Source: JAVZJR01 sp964435235 (GTDB lineage Archaea; Micrarchaeota; Micrarchaeia; Anstonellales; Bilamarchaeaceae). From it: DNA of 19,639 nucleotides. A model generated the notes under the pieces. It made no database searches, had not been told where the DNA came from, and saw nothing but the letters and a program-made list of their open reading frames with translations. The number at the start of each line of letters is the position of its first letter. Position 1 is the first letter of the stretch. This document shows positions 12,912 through 19,639 of the stretch, piece by piece. Both the position numbers and the translations under genes were made by a program. The stretch spans positions 1 through 19,639 of the forward strand of contig CAYSXZ010000046.1 of the NCBI GenBank assembly GCA_964435235.1, given 5' to 3'.

Positions 12912-13421
12912 ATGAAACCAGACACCGAAAGAAGAAAGTATTATCATGCGAGACTCCATGAAAAAAGGCGTAATCTTCACATTCATCTTTCAAAGGATCT
13001 CAGAGGAAAACTAAAGAAGAAAACACGAGCAATACTAGCGAGAAGAGGGGATCGCGTGAAAATCCTAAGAGGCCCAGGAAAGGGAAAAGAAGGTAAAATC
13101 GTACGCATCGATGTTTCAAAGAGAAAAATCTTTGTTGAAGGAATAAGCATTAAAAACGCAAGAGGAAAAGAGACCTTACTACCTCTTCAGCCGTCAAATC
13201 TTATGTTAGTTTCAATCGAGGAAACAAAAGAGAGAAAGGAACTCTTTTCCGAATCTGCTTTCAAAAAACCTGAGAAAAAACAAGAAAAAGAAGATATTAA
13301 GGAAAAAGAGAAAGAAGATGTTAGGGAAAAAGAGACGAAAAAAACCATAGCAGCCGCAGAAAAGGTAGAAAAAGAAAAGAAAGAAACGGAAGAAAATCCG
13401 AAAGTGTTAGTGTCAAGGTGA
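12912..13421 (+). CDS. rpl24: 50S ribosomal protein L24 (uL24) with a charged tail
   Basis: 169 residues from ATG 12912, one base after the rpl14 stop, with AGGGGTT upstream. An assembly-initiating 23S rRNA-binding protein. Residues 1-43 match the archaeal L24 N-terminus (RRKYYHARLHEKRR, HIHLSKDLR), the KOW motif is at about 44-71 (RGDRVKILRGPGKGKEGKIVRID), and the family core ends near 105. The remaining 60 or so residues are an unusual Lys/Glu-rich low-complexity extension (for example KEKEKEDVREKETKK); most archaeal L24 are about 120 residues. The TGA stop is embedded in the AGGTGAT binding site of the next gene. Confidence 0.95.
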   Translation: MKPDTERRKYYHARLHEKRRNLHIHLSKDLRGKLKKKTRAILARRGDRVKILRGPGKGKEGKIVRIDVSKRKIFVEGISIKNARGKETLLPLQPSNLMLVSIEETKERKELFSESAFKKPEKKQEKEDIKEKEKEDVREKETKKTIAAAEKVEKEKKETEENPKVLVSR

Positions 13422-13425
13422 TGTA

Positions 13426-14136
13426 ATGGCTAAAAGAGGTGGCACAAGGCATCTAAAAAGGCTTGCGATACCAAAGGCAATGCCTATAACAAACAAAAAG
13501 GAATCGACCTGGCTCGTAAAACCTATGGCCGGGCCGCATCCGAGCGAAAAATGCATTCCATTAGGAGTATTTTTGAGAGATGTTGTTAAGTTAGTTAAAA
13601 CAATTCGAGAAGCAAAGAAGGTACTCCACATGAGGAAGGTCTATGTTGACAGTAAGGTGAGAACAGACGAAAAGTTTCCTATTGGGTTAATGGATGTGGT
13701 TTCATTACCAGAGATAAAAAAGAATTACCGTATTGTTGTTGACTGGAAAGGAAGGCTTGTCCCATTAGAGATCACACCAGAAACTGCTAACAAGAAGATA
13801 GTCAAAGTTGTGAAAAAACACACCGCGCCCGGAGGAAAAATTATGCTAACATTCCATGATGGAAAGAACATGGTAGGAGACAATCACATAAAAGTCGGAG
13901 ATAGCGTCGTAGTGAAATTGCCGAAGCCAGAGATGCTCTCTCATCTAAAAATGGAAAACGGTGCGGTATGCCTGGTCAAAGAAGGAAAACATGCAAGTAA
14001 GATAGTAACATTAAAGGAAATCCTTAAGAGAAAGGAGGGAAAGAAACCAGAAGCTCTCGTTGAGGATAGCACAGGGAGTTTTATTACTGTACTCGATTAC
14101 CTTATGGTTGTCGGCAAAGAATTAGAAGGAGGGTGA
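13426..14136 (+). CDS. rps4e: 30S ribosomal protein S4e (eS4)
   Basis: 236 residues; an archaeal/eukaryotic small-subunit protein absent from bacteria. The start RGGTRHLKRLAIPKAMPI and GPHPSEKCIPLGVFLRD are diagnostic. Next come an S4-type RNA-binding segment (about 40-90, with KVYVDSKVRTDEKFPIGLMD), the central domain with GGKIMLTFHDGKN, and a C-terminal KOW-like segment. The length is normal. The ATG at 13426 follows AGGTGATGTA, which includes the L24 stop. Confidence 0.97.
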   Translation: MAKRGGTRHLKRLAIPKAMPITNKKESTWLVKPMAGPHPSEKCIPLGVFLRDVVKLVKTIREAKKVLHMRKVYVDSKVRTDEKFPIGLMDVVSLPEIKKNYRIVVDWKGRLVPLEITPETANKKIVKVVKKHTAPGGKIMLTFHDGKNMVGDNHIKVGDSVVVKLPKPEMLSHLKMENGAVCLVKEGKHASKIVTLKEILKRKEGKKPEALVEDSTGSFITVLDYLMVVGKELEGG

Positions 14137-14140
14137 AGAG

Positions 14141-14659
14141 ATGAATGAGGATAATCCGATGAGAGAGATACTCATAGAAAAAGTCACAGTTAATATCGGC
14201 GCGGGTCAACCGGGAGAAAAACTCGATAACGCAAAAGGGCTGCTAGAAAGGCTATGCAACGGAAGAAAACCAATTGAAACAAAGGCAAGAAAAAGAGAGC
14301 CCGCTTTTAAGCTCAGAAAGGGTCTGCCGATAGGAACGATGGTTACGCTCAGAGGGGAAGAAGCAGAATCATTTCTCGAAAAGGCACTCGCTGCGAAAAG
14401 AAAGGTGCTTAAGGCAAGGAATTTCGATAATGGGGGAAATTTCTCGTTCGGTATAGCAGAATACATAGACTTTCCAGGAGCGAAATATGATCCGGCCATC
14501 GGAATGTATGGGTTTGATGTATGTGTTACGCTCAAAAGACGGGGAAGGAGGGTATCTACGAGAAGGATAAAAAAATCAAAGATAGGAAAAAGCCATAGAA
14601 TATCAAAAGAGGAAGCGATGGAATTTGTAAAAAACAAATTTGGAGTAAAGATTGAGTGA
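14141..14659 (+). CDS. rpl5: 50S ribosomal protein L5 (uL5)
   Basis: 172 residues; binds 5S rRNA and helps place it in the central protuberance. Typical archaeal motifs: MREILIEKVTVNIGAG (7-22), ETKARKREPAFKLRKGLPIG (46-65), MVTLRG, FSFGIAEYIDFPGAKYDPAIGMYGFDV (about 101-127), and RRVSTRRIKKSKIGKSHRI. The ATG at 14141 lies just after GGAGGGTGA, in which the TGA is the S4e stop. The length is normal. Confidence 0.97.
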   Translation: MNEDNPMREILIEKVTVNIGAGQPGEKLDNAKGLLERLCNGRKPIETKARKREPAFKLRKGLPIGTMVTLRGEEAESFLEKALAAKRKVLKARNFDNGGNFSFGIAEYIDFPGAKYDPAIGMYGFDVCVTLKRRGRRVSTRRIKKSKIGKSHRISKEEAMEFVKNKFGVKIE

Positions 14660-14664
14660 TGCTT

Positions 14665-14847
14665 ATGAAAGACAACAAAAAGAAAGTTGTAATAGATAAT
14701 AAGGATAGGTATAAGGGGAAGGGGCTACGGCTCTGCAGGAACTGCGGCACAGCCCGTGCGGTTATTAGGAAGTATGGTCTGCGAATATGCAGAAGATGCT
14801 TCCGCGAAATGGCTGAATCCCTAGGATTCAGGAAATATGGCGGTTGA
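14665..14847 (+). CDS. rps14: 30S ribosomal protein S14, zinc-ribbon type (uS14)
   Basis: 60 residues; a head protein of the small subunit. Four cysteines form the zinc ribbon: C24/C27 (CRNC) and C42/C45 (CRRC), with the conserved GLRICRRCFRE and a GFRKYGG ending. The start at 14665 is chosen because GAGTGATGCTT precedes it at the spacing seen in neighbours; ATG 14659 and GTG 14656 are in frame but too close to that site. The L5 stop TGA (14657-14659) lies inside the site. Confidence 0.95.
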   Translation: MKDNKKKVVIDNKDRYKGKGLRLCRNCGTARAVIRKYGLRICRRCFREMAESLGFRKYGG

Positions 14848-14852
14848 TTCAT

Positions 14853-15236
14853 ATGGTCGATCATCTTGCAGATGCGCTTAACACGCTAAAAACGCACGAA
14901 ATAGTGGGGCAGAGAAATTGTACTGTGAAGGCAACAAGACTTATCAGAGAAGTCTTAAGTCTGCTTAAGAAATACGGCTACATAAAGGATTTTAACAAGA
15001 TAGAAGACGGTCGTGGTGGTTATTTCAATGTAGAACTTGATGGAAGAATAAACGACTGCGGTGTAATAAAACCGAGATTCTCAGTAAGGAAAAACGAATG
15101 GGCAAAAAAAGAAGAACAATATATTCCAGGGGTCGGTGTTGGGCTTCTTATAGTTTCTACATCCCAAGGGATAATGACAAATGCAGATGCGGAGGAAAGA
15201 AAGATAGGCGGAAGGTTGCTAGCCTACATTTATTAG
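14853..15236 (+). CDS. rps8: 30S ribosomal protein S8 (uS8)
   Basis: 127 residues; binds the central domain of 16S rRNA early in assembly. Features: DHLADALNTLKTHEIVG start, the RLIREVLSLLKKYGYIKDF helix and strand, and the C-terminal motif VGVGLLIVSTSQGIMTNADAEERKIGGRLLAYIY, typical of archaeal S8. The ATG at 14853 is preferred over TTG 14844; GGTTGAT upstream contains the rps14 stop. Confidence 0.97.
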   Translation: MVDHLADALNTLKTHEIVGQRNCTVKATRLIREVLSLLKKYGYIKDFNKIEDGRGGYFNVELDGRINDCGVIKPRFSVRKNEWAKKEEQYIPGVGVGLLIVSTSQGIMTNADAEERKIGGRLLAYIY

Positions 15237-15245
15237 GTGTTCGGC

Positions 15246-15740
15246 ATGGTAGTGATTCCACAAGGAGTTTCTGTAGAAATAAACGGATTCGAGGTTACAG
15301 TTAAGGGACCAAAAGGCGCAATCACCAAAAAATTTTCTCCAGTAATATCGCTCGAAAAAAATGATAATGAAATAATTGTGAAAGGAAGCAATAAGGAGAA
15401 GGCCTACATAGGCACGGTCAATTCTATTCTTTCAAGCATGATCAAGGGAGTCATAGAAGGGTACAGTAAATCTATGAAGGTGCTCTACGCTCACTTTCCA
15501 GTTACGCTTGAAGTTAAGGGAAGTCTTGTTTATATAAAAAATTTCCTAGGAGAAAAGAATCCAAGAAAGGCTAAGATAGTCGGACCTACAAAAGTTGATG
15601 TGAAGGGACAGAACGTAGTTGTATCTGGGCCAGACAAAGAAGGGGTCGGCCAAACAATTGCAAACCTAAGGGCTGCGCTAAAGATAAGAGAAAAGGATTG
15701 CCGCGTCTTCCAGGATGGAATTTACGAGGTTATAGAATAA
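15246..15740 (+). CDS. rpl6: 50S ribosomal protein L6 (uL6)
   Basis: 164 residues; a large-subunit protein near the sarcin-ricin loop and factor-binding site. Two similar alpha/beta domains can be followed: VEINGFEVTVKGPKGAITKKF (residues about 10-30) in the first and LEVKGSLVYIKNFLGEKNPR with VVVSGPDKEGVGQTIANL in the second. The C-terminus DCRVFQDGIYEV is typical. The ATG at 15246 follows TAGGTG, where AG is shared with the rps8 TAG stop; the in-frame GTG at 15237 is part of the site. Confidence 0.97.
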   Translation: MVVIPQGVSVEINGFEVTVKGPKGAITKKFSPVISLEKNDNEIIVKGSNKEKAYIGTVNSILSSMIKGVIEGYSKSMKVLYAHFPVTLEVKGSLVYIKNFLGEKNPRKAKIVGPTKVDVKGQNVVVSGPDKEGVGQTIANLRAALKIREKDCRVFQDGIYEVIE

Positions 15741-15750
15741 GGTGAATATT

Positions 15751-16158
15751 ATGGTCGCAGAAAAAAAAGCGGTGAAAAAGAAAAGAATAAAGAAAAAGAA
15801 TAAGCCAGCTTTCAACCCTCTTAACCTTGGCTTTATGAAAAGGGTAAAGGACAGATGGAGGAAGCCGAGAGGGACAGCAAACAAGAAAAGAAGAAAACAT
15901 CGTTTTGCAGGAGCACTTCCAAAAATAGGTTACAGAAATCCTGAAAAAATAAGGGGCCTGAGGTACGATGGAAGGGCAGAGGTGCTTATTAGGAATCTTA
16001 ATGACCTCACTATGCTAAAGGGAAGAAAAGACGTAGTTGTAAGAATCGCAGCATCGATCGGAGGTAAGAAAAGAGAGCTTATAAAATTGCAAGCAAAGGA
16101 GCTTGGTATCGAATTAGTGAATCTAAAAGAGAATCATCCAAAGGATGAGGAAAGGTGA
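15751..16158 (+). CDS. rpl32e: 50S ribosomal protein L32e (eL32)
   Basis: 135 residues; an archaeal/eukaryotic large-subunit protein. A lysine-rich N-terminus (about 1-25) precedes the signature WRKPRGTANKKRRKHRF (36-52) and PKIGYRNPEKIRGLRYDG (57-74), then the helix-strand repeats with LTMLKGRKDVVVRIAASIGGKKR. The ATG at 15751 follows GGTGA at 15741-15745; the GTG inside that site is also in frame but is rejected as a start. The TGA stop overlaps the eL19 binding site. Confidence 0.96.
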   Translation: MVAEKKAVKKKRIKKKNKPAFNPLNLGFMKRVKDRWRKPRGTANKKRRKHRFAGALPKIGYRNPEKIRGLRYDGRAEVLIRNLNDLTMLKGRKDVVVRIAASIGGKKRELIKLQAKELGIELVNLKENHPKDEER

Positions 16159-16163
16159 TGATT

Positions 16164-16667
16164 GTGTCCGTTCATACAGTAAGGAGATTGGCTGCAGATA
16201 TTCTCGGCGTCGGAGAGAACAGAATTCGAATAGCTTCAACCAACATGAAGGAAGTGCTTAGTGCGATGAGGCGATCAGATGTACGCGCTCTTATAGATAA
16301 GGGCATCGTAAAAGCTGCTCCTGTGAAGGGAAGAAGAAAGAAGAAAGGAAAAAAGAGAAAAAGCGAAGGAAGGAGAAGAGGAAAATCAAGCATTCATACA
16401 AAAAAGGAATGGATGAAAAAAGTACGAGCGCAGAGAAAATTGCTTAAATCGCTCGTCTCGTTAGGTGCCGTCAAAAGAGAAAATAAGAGAGCGATTTACA
16501 TGAAAATAAAGAGCGGAATATTCAAGAATAAACGAGCCATGCTTACATACCTAAAGGATAACGGTATAATACCGCAAGATTTTGAGTTGCCAAAAGAAGA
16601 GGCAGCAGAAGAAAAAAAAGAAGACAAAGAAAAGGGTAAAGGTGAAATAGTGGGTGAAACAAAATGA
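16164..16667 (+). CDS. rpl19e: 50S ribosomal protein L19e (eL19)
   Basis: 167 residues from GTG 16164. A long-helix protein that bridges the two subunits. RRLAADILGVGENRIRI, then the basic linker KGRRKKKGKKRKSEGRRRGKSS (about 54-75), KKEWMKKVRAQRKLLKSLVSLGAVKRE and YLKDNGIIP match the family. The C-terminus has an acidic/lysine tail (EEKKEDKEKGKG) beyond the core. Start is uncertain: ATG 16158 is in frame, but it abuts AAAGGTGAT, so GTG 16164 has the better spacing. The stop overlaps rpl18 as ATGA. Confidence 0.94.
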   Translation: MSVHTVRRLAADILGVGENRIRIASTNMKEVLSAMRRSDVRALIDKGIVKAAPVKGRRKKKGKKRKSEGRRRGKSSIHTKKEWMKKVRAQRKLLKSLVSLGAVKRENKRAIYMKIKSGIFKNKRAMLTYLKDNGIIPQDFELPKEEAAEEKKEDKEKGKGEIVGETK

Positions 16668-17167
16668 CGAGAGCAAAAGGTCCTACTTACAGGATTGCTT
16701 TCAGAAGAAGAGTGGAAAAGAAAACGAACTATGCAAAAAGACTCGCACTTGTAAAGAGCGGACTACCTAGGATGGTGGTTAGAAAGAGCAACCGTTATGT
16801 GCTTGCGCAATTCGTAGAATTCAGACCAGAAGGAGATAAAACAATATGTACCATCCATGGTAAACTACTAAAAAAACGCTTCAACTGGCCATCGAAGAGG
16901 AACTCTTGGAGCGCATATCTTGTGGGTCTTTATGCAGGAAAAGAAGCGGCTAAGAAAGGGGTTAAGGAATTTGTGCTTGATATAGGGATGCGGACACCTT
17001 CGAGTGGTTCCATATTGTTTGCTGCGCTTCAAGGTGCGGTTGATGCCGGACTGACCACAAAATACGATGAAAAGAAGGTTCCATCAAATAAACTCGCAAA
17101 TCCTCCAGAGGCTATTAAAGCGCAATTTAACGAGATAAAAACAAAAATTCTTTCAGGAGAAGGGTGA
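16664..17167 (+). CDS. rpl18: 50S ribosomal protein L18 (uL18)
   Basis: 167 residues; binds 5S rRNA with L5 in the central protuberance. Archaeal L18 motifs: GPTYRIAFRRRVEKKTNYAKRLAL (6-29), LPRMVVRKSNRYVLAQFVEF, WPSKRNSWSAYLVGLYAGKEA, and DIGMRTPSSGSILFAALQGAVDAGL. The length is close to other archaeal members. The ATG at 16664 shares ATGA with the eL19 stop and follows GGGTGAA, indicating coupled translation. Confidence 0.97.
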   Translation: MTRAKGPTYRIAFRRRVEKKTNYAKRLALVKSGLPRMVVRKSNRYVLAQFVEFRPEGDKTICTIHGKLLKKRFNWPSKRNSWSAYLVGLYAGKEAAKKGVKEFVLDIGMRTPSSGSILFAALQGAVDAGLTTKYDEKKVPSNKLANPPEAIKAQFNEIKTKILSGEG

Positions 17168-17172
17168 TTTTT

Positions 17173-17820
17173 ATGAAAAGAAAAGGCGGAGAAGGTGTTG
17201 AGAAGCTGAAGCCGATAGATAAAGAGACATGGCAGCCGAAAACAAAACTCGGTCAGATGGTAAAGTCCGGAGAAATCTACTCGTTGGAAGAAGTTATTAA
17301 TAGTGGTAAACCAATACTCGAACCAGAGATTATAGATGTTCTTCTTCCGGAGATGGAAGTTGATACGCTTGAGGTTAGAACAACGCAAAGAGTAACAGAC
17401 TCCGGAAAGAGAACAAAATTTAGAGTTGTTGTCGTAATAGGAGACAGAAAGGGCCATGTTGGGGTAGGAGTCGGAAAAAGCGAAGAACTCAAACCAGCAA
17501 TGGATTACGCAGTAAGAAATGCAAAGAAGAATATGATCTCTGTTAGGATGGGGTGCGGCAGTTGGGAGTGCAGATGCAACAATCCGCATTCTGTTCCTAT
17601 GAGAACAAGCGGAAAGGAGGGAAGTACGATTGTGACACTAAGGCCCGCACCACGCGGACTCGGTCTTGCAGCGAATACGATAGTTAAGAAGGTACTTGGC
17701 ATGGCTGGAGTTAAGGATGTCTGGAGCGCAACAATCGGAGGTTCGAATACTTACAACATGGCAATGGCTACACTGAAAGCGCTCGATGCGCTTAACATGT
17801 TAAAACCAGCGCCTGAATGA
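17173..17820 (+). CDS. rps5: 30S ribosomal protein S5 (uS5)
   Basis: 215 residues; a small-subunit protein at the mRNA entry side that affects decoding accuracy. The double-stranded RNA-binding-like domain shows KFRVVVVIGDRKGHVGVGVGKS (about 75-97); the archaeal GCGSWECRCNNPHSVP segment follows, then APRGLGLAANTIVKKVLGMAGVKDVWS and the TYNMAMATLKAL ending. The ATG at 17173 follows GGGTGATTTTT, in which TGA is the rpl18 stop; the GTG at 17164 inside the site is rejected. Confidence 0.97.
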   Translation: MKRKGGEGVEKLKPIDKETWQPKTKLGQMVKSGEIYSLEEVINSGKPILEPEIIDVLLPEMEVDTLEVRTTQRVTDSGKRTKFRVVVVIGDRKGHVGVGVGKSEELKPAMDYAVRNAKKNMISVRMGCGSWECRCNNPHSVPMRTSGKEGSTIVTLRPAPRGLGLAANTIVKKVLGMAGVKDVWSATIGGSNTYNMAMATLKALDALNMLKPAPE

Positions 17821-17830
17821 GGGGTCTTCT

Positions 17831-18265
17831 ATGAAGATTGCAGTAGTTCGTATTCGCGGAATAAGAAAAATAAAACCGAAGATAAAAAAGACACTTCAAC
17901 TTCTAAATTTAGAAAAACCAAACTATTGCGTTATAATCGATGATAGCAAATCAAATCTTGGGATGTTAAGGGTAATCAAGGATTATGTCGCTTTTGGAGA
18001 TATAAATGAAGATACCCTTTTCAGATTGATTTATAAGAGAGGAAGAAAGGGTTCAAAGCGGATAAGTGAAATTTATGAAAAGGAAAAGATAAAAGAAATG
18101 GTGCGAGATATATTTGATGGGAAGGCAAAGATATCAGACATCATCGATCCCGTGTTTATGCTTCACCCACCGAGGAAGGGTTATAAGGATACAAAAAGAC
18201 TATACCCTGTGGGTGATCTGGGGAGACGCGATGACATGAGCGCCTTGTTGAGAAGAATGATGTAA
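17831..18265 (+). CDS. rpl30: 50S ribosomal protein L30 (uL30)
   Basis: 144 residues, close to the archaeal length (about 150, longer than the bacterial 60). A large-subunit protein. KIAVVRIRGIRKIKPKIKKTLQLLNL (2-27) is the classic L30 core, followed by MLRVIKDYVAFGDI, and the archaeal extension with FMLHPPRKGYKDTKRLYPVGDLGRR. The ATG at 17831 follows GAGGGGT, next to the rps5 stop. A 65-nt gap with its own TATA-like element follows. Confidence 0.96.
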   Translation: MKIAVVRIRGIRKIKPKIKKTLQLLNLEKPNYCVIIDDSKSNLGMLRVIKDYVAFGDINEDTLFRLIYKRGRKGSKRISEIYEKEKIKEMVRDIFDGKAKISDIIDPVFMLHPPRKGYKDTKRLYPVGDLGRRDDMSALLRRMM

Positions 18266-18330
18266 TAAAATCATTATATTGAAATAATATATAATATTGT
18301 ATTGTGATATTTCAACGCAGGTGAGACAAA
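18266..18330 (+). promoter_or_regulatory. Putative internal promoter before rpl15-secY
   Basis: This is the largest gap inside the operon and very AT-rich. AATATATAAT (18285-18294) would place a start near 18317, leaving a short leader that keeps the AGGTGA site. A perfect 8-bp inverted repeat, TTGAAATA (18279-18286) and TATTTCAA (18308-18315), brackets the TATA element. Confidence 0.4.
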
Positions 18331-18759
18331 ATGGTCAAAAGAAAAGAAAGAAGGCACAGAAGTTATCTAGGCTCTAGGTCTCATGGAAGGGGGAATGCAA
18401 AAAGAGGAAGAGGAAGCGGAACTAGAGGTGGTGTTGGAAAAGCAGGAAGATGCAAGCATAAGGGAACCTGGGTTGCAACATATGATAAGGCTTATTTTGG
18501 AAGATCATCGCGTGGCTTTGTCAATCCTGTAAAAAAGCCAGAAAAGAGCATTATCCATCTTTATGCCATTAATCAAAAGGCAATTAGAGGAGAGTTAGAG
18601 AAAAAAGGAGACAGATATATTTTCGAATTCAAAGGGAAGATACTTTCAACAGGAAGCGTATCAGTACCGCTTAGCATAAAGGCGTTTGAATGGAGTAAAA
18701 GAACAGAAGAAAAGATAAGGTCCGCAGGTGGAGATATAGTAAAATTAGAAGAAACCTAA
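18331..18759 (+). CDS. rpl15: 50S ribosomal protein L15 (uL15)
   Basis: 142 residues; a late-assembly large-subunit protein. The N-terminal Gly/Arg-rich extension (RKERRHRSYLGSRSHGRGNAKRGRGSGTRGGVGKAGR, read in parts about 4-40) threads into 23S rRNA, and the globular part includes YFGRSSRGFVNPVKK, with family-type SVPLSIKAFEWSKRTEEKI near the end. The length is normal. The ATG at 18331 follows AGGTGAGAC. It probably has its own promoter as well as readthrough from upstream. Confidence 0.96.
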   Translation: MVKRKERRHRSYLGSRSHGRGNAKRGRGSGTRGGVGKAGRCKHKGTWVATYDKAYFGRSSRGFVNPVKKPEKSIIHLYAINQKAIRGELEKKGDRYIFEFKGKILSTGSVSVPLSIKAFEWSKRTEEKIRSAGGDIVKLEET

Positions 18760-18769
18760 GGGCGATTTC

Positions 18770-19639
18770 ATGGGATTTTTCGAAATAATCCACTCCATTG
18801 CTTCTCGTTTACCTGTGATAAAAGCGCCCACAACGCCACCGACCGCAAAGGAAAGGCTTTTTTGGACTGGCGTGATTCTTGTTCTCTTCTTTATGATGTA
18901 CAATACGACCTGCGTTGGGGTAAAACATCAAGCTGGTGGGTTTGATTTTCTTCAGGCGATAACTGCTTCTAGAATAGGCAGTCTTCTTACAGCAGGTATA
19001 GGTCCTATTGTTTTTGCAAGCATTTTCCTTCAGCTTTTCAACGGAGCAGGACTTCTCAACCTGAATCTTAAGGATAGAGAGGATAGAAAAAAATTCCTTG
19101 AAACACAGAAAATCTTAGCAATAGTATTGGCATTTGTAGAAGGAATAATTTTCGTTGCGACAATGAAGGTGGCCATAACCCCAATCTTCCAAAATCTCGG
19201 CGAGCAGGCTATTTTGGCACCAAACGGAACGCAATCCATTCACGCACCATACACTATGGCGTTGGTTATTTTGCAGATTGCGCTCGGCTCTATAGTTATA
19301 CTATATCTTGACGAGATGGTTACAAAATACGGAATTGGAAGCGGGATTAGTCTTTTTATAGCTGCAGGTGTTGCATTCTCTATAGTCAGTGGCCTTGTAG
19401 CTCTAATAATAGGACCTGGAGGAGTGGTCGCGATAATGAGCGAAGGAGGAGCCGAAGCTCTGCCAAATGCATTACTTGCCCTCGCACCTTTTCTATTCAC
19501 CATTCTAGTTTTCTTGGTTGTTGTGTATGCTGAGGGAATAAAGGTTGAGATACCGATAGCATTTGAAAGAATCAGGGGGCTTGTTCCAAAGCTTCCTTTG
19601 AAATATTTTTACGTTTCTAACATACCAGTCATATTCGCA
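18770..19639 (+). CDS. secY: Protein translocase subunit SecY (partial, 3' end off the window)
   Basis: The first 290 codons are present without a stop; full archaeal SecY has about 430-480. This is the channel through which proteins cross or enter the membrane, paired with SecE and Sec61-beta. Family features: an amphipathic N-terminus (MGFFEIIHSIASRLPVIKAP), KERLFWTGVILVLFFMMYN as the first helix, DFLQAITASRIGSLLTAGIGPIVFASIFLQL (plug and helices 2-3), LDEMVTKYGIGSGISLFIAAGVAFS (helix 5 region) and YAEGIKVEIPI leading to a conserved cytosolic loop. The ATG at 18770 follows GGGCGAT next to the rpl15 TAA. The last gene of the spc-type operon. Confidence 0.96.
   Translation, partial: MGFFEIIHSIASRLPVIKAPTTPPTAKERLFWTGVILVLFFMMYNTTCVGVKHQAGGFDFLQAITASRIGSLLTAGIGPIVFASIFLQLFNGAGLLNLNLKDREDRKKFLETQKILAIVLAFVEGIIFVATMKVAITPIFQNLGEQAILAPNGTQSIHAPYTMALVILQIALGSIVILYLDEMVTKYGIGSGISLFIAAGVAFSIVSGLVALIIGPGGVVAIMSEGGAEALPNALLALAPFLFTILVFLVVVYAEGIKVEIPIAFERIRGLVPKLPLKYFYVSNIPVIFA

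Noticed and set aside
17029..17589. 186-codon open frame antisense to rpl18/rps5
   Set aside because: It spans the junction of two firm ribosomal protein genes and has no recognisable features.

Overview
The window is archaeal chromosome. The evidence is the archaeal/eukaryotic-type ribosomal proteins (eS4, eL32, eL19), RNA polymerase subunit L, fibrillarin, SBDS, a class I CCA-adding enzyme, membrane-anchored LonB, a DUF373 protein, archaeal Shine-Dalgarno sites of the form GGTGA, and TATA boxes about 23-32 bases ahead of several start codons with no leader. The DNA is AT-rich, densely packed and has very short spacers. This fits a small-genome archaeon, but I cannot fix the phylum from this stretch.

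Layout. 1-398 (minus): start of an unidentified membrane protein and rpoL. 490-1728 (plus): DUF373 membrane protein. 1734-4948 (minus): lonB and a tldE/pmbA homologue, overlapping. 4983-8252 (plus): an RNA-processing cluster of thpR (RNA 2',3'-cyclic phosphodiesterase), SBDS, fibrillarin and CCA-adding enzyme. 8209-10151 (minus): pyrB, pyrI, a yjbQ-type gene and the stump of an acyltransferase-3 gene. 10214-10783 (plus): thymidylate kinase, divergent from pyrB. 10793-10910 (plus): tRNA-Glu(TTC) interrupted by a 43-nt insertion at the end of its D-loop. 10915-11904 (minus): an unrecognised helical protein. 11920-12191: promoter and leader of the ribosomal operon, with a possible 33-codon ORF. 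12192 to the right edge (plus): an spc-type ribosomal operon in canonical archaeal order, uS17-uL14-uL24-eS4-uL5-uS14-uS8-uL6-eL32-eL19-uL18-uS5-uL30-uL15-SecY, with SecY cut by the window end.

How the genes work together. Most of the window serves making and finishing the translation machinery: ribosomal proteins, 60S-type maturation factor SBDS, rRNA methylation by fibrillarin, and CCA addition, which the tRNA here needs because its gene ends without CCA. The pyrB/pyrI and tmk genes share a small divergent promoter region and link UMP and dTTP synthesis. LonB and TldE are protein quality-control or peptide-processing factors.

The best candidates for a second look are: the D-loop insertion in tRNA-Glu with its UUCG-capped hairpin; lonB, which has no usable ATG start and may begin at a CTG overlapping the tldE stop; TATA-containing inverted repeats at pyrB/tmk and before rpl15; the structured leader of the ribosomal operon; and repeated gene junctions where the stop codon is part of the next gene's ribosome-binding site. 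I saw no mobile element, CRISPR array or defence system.
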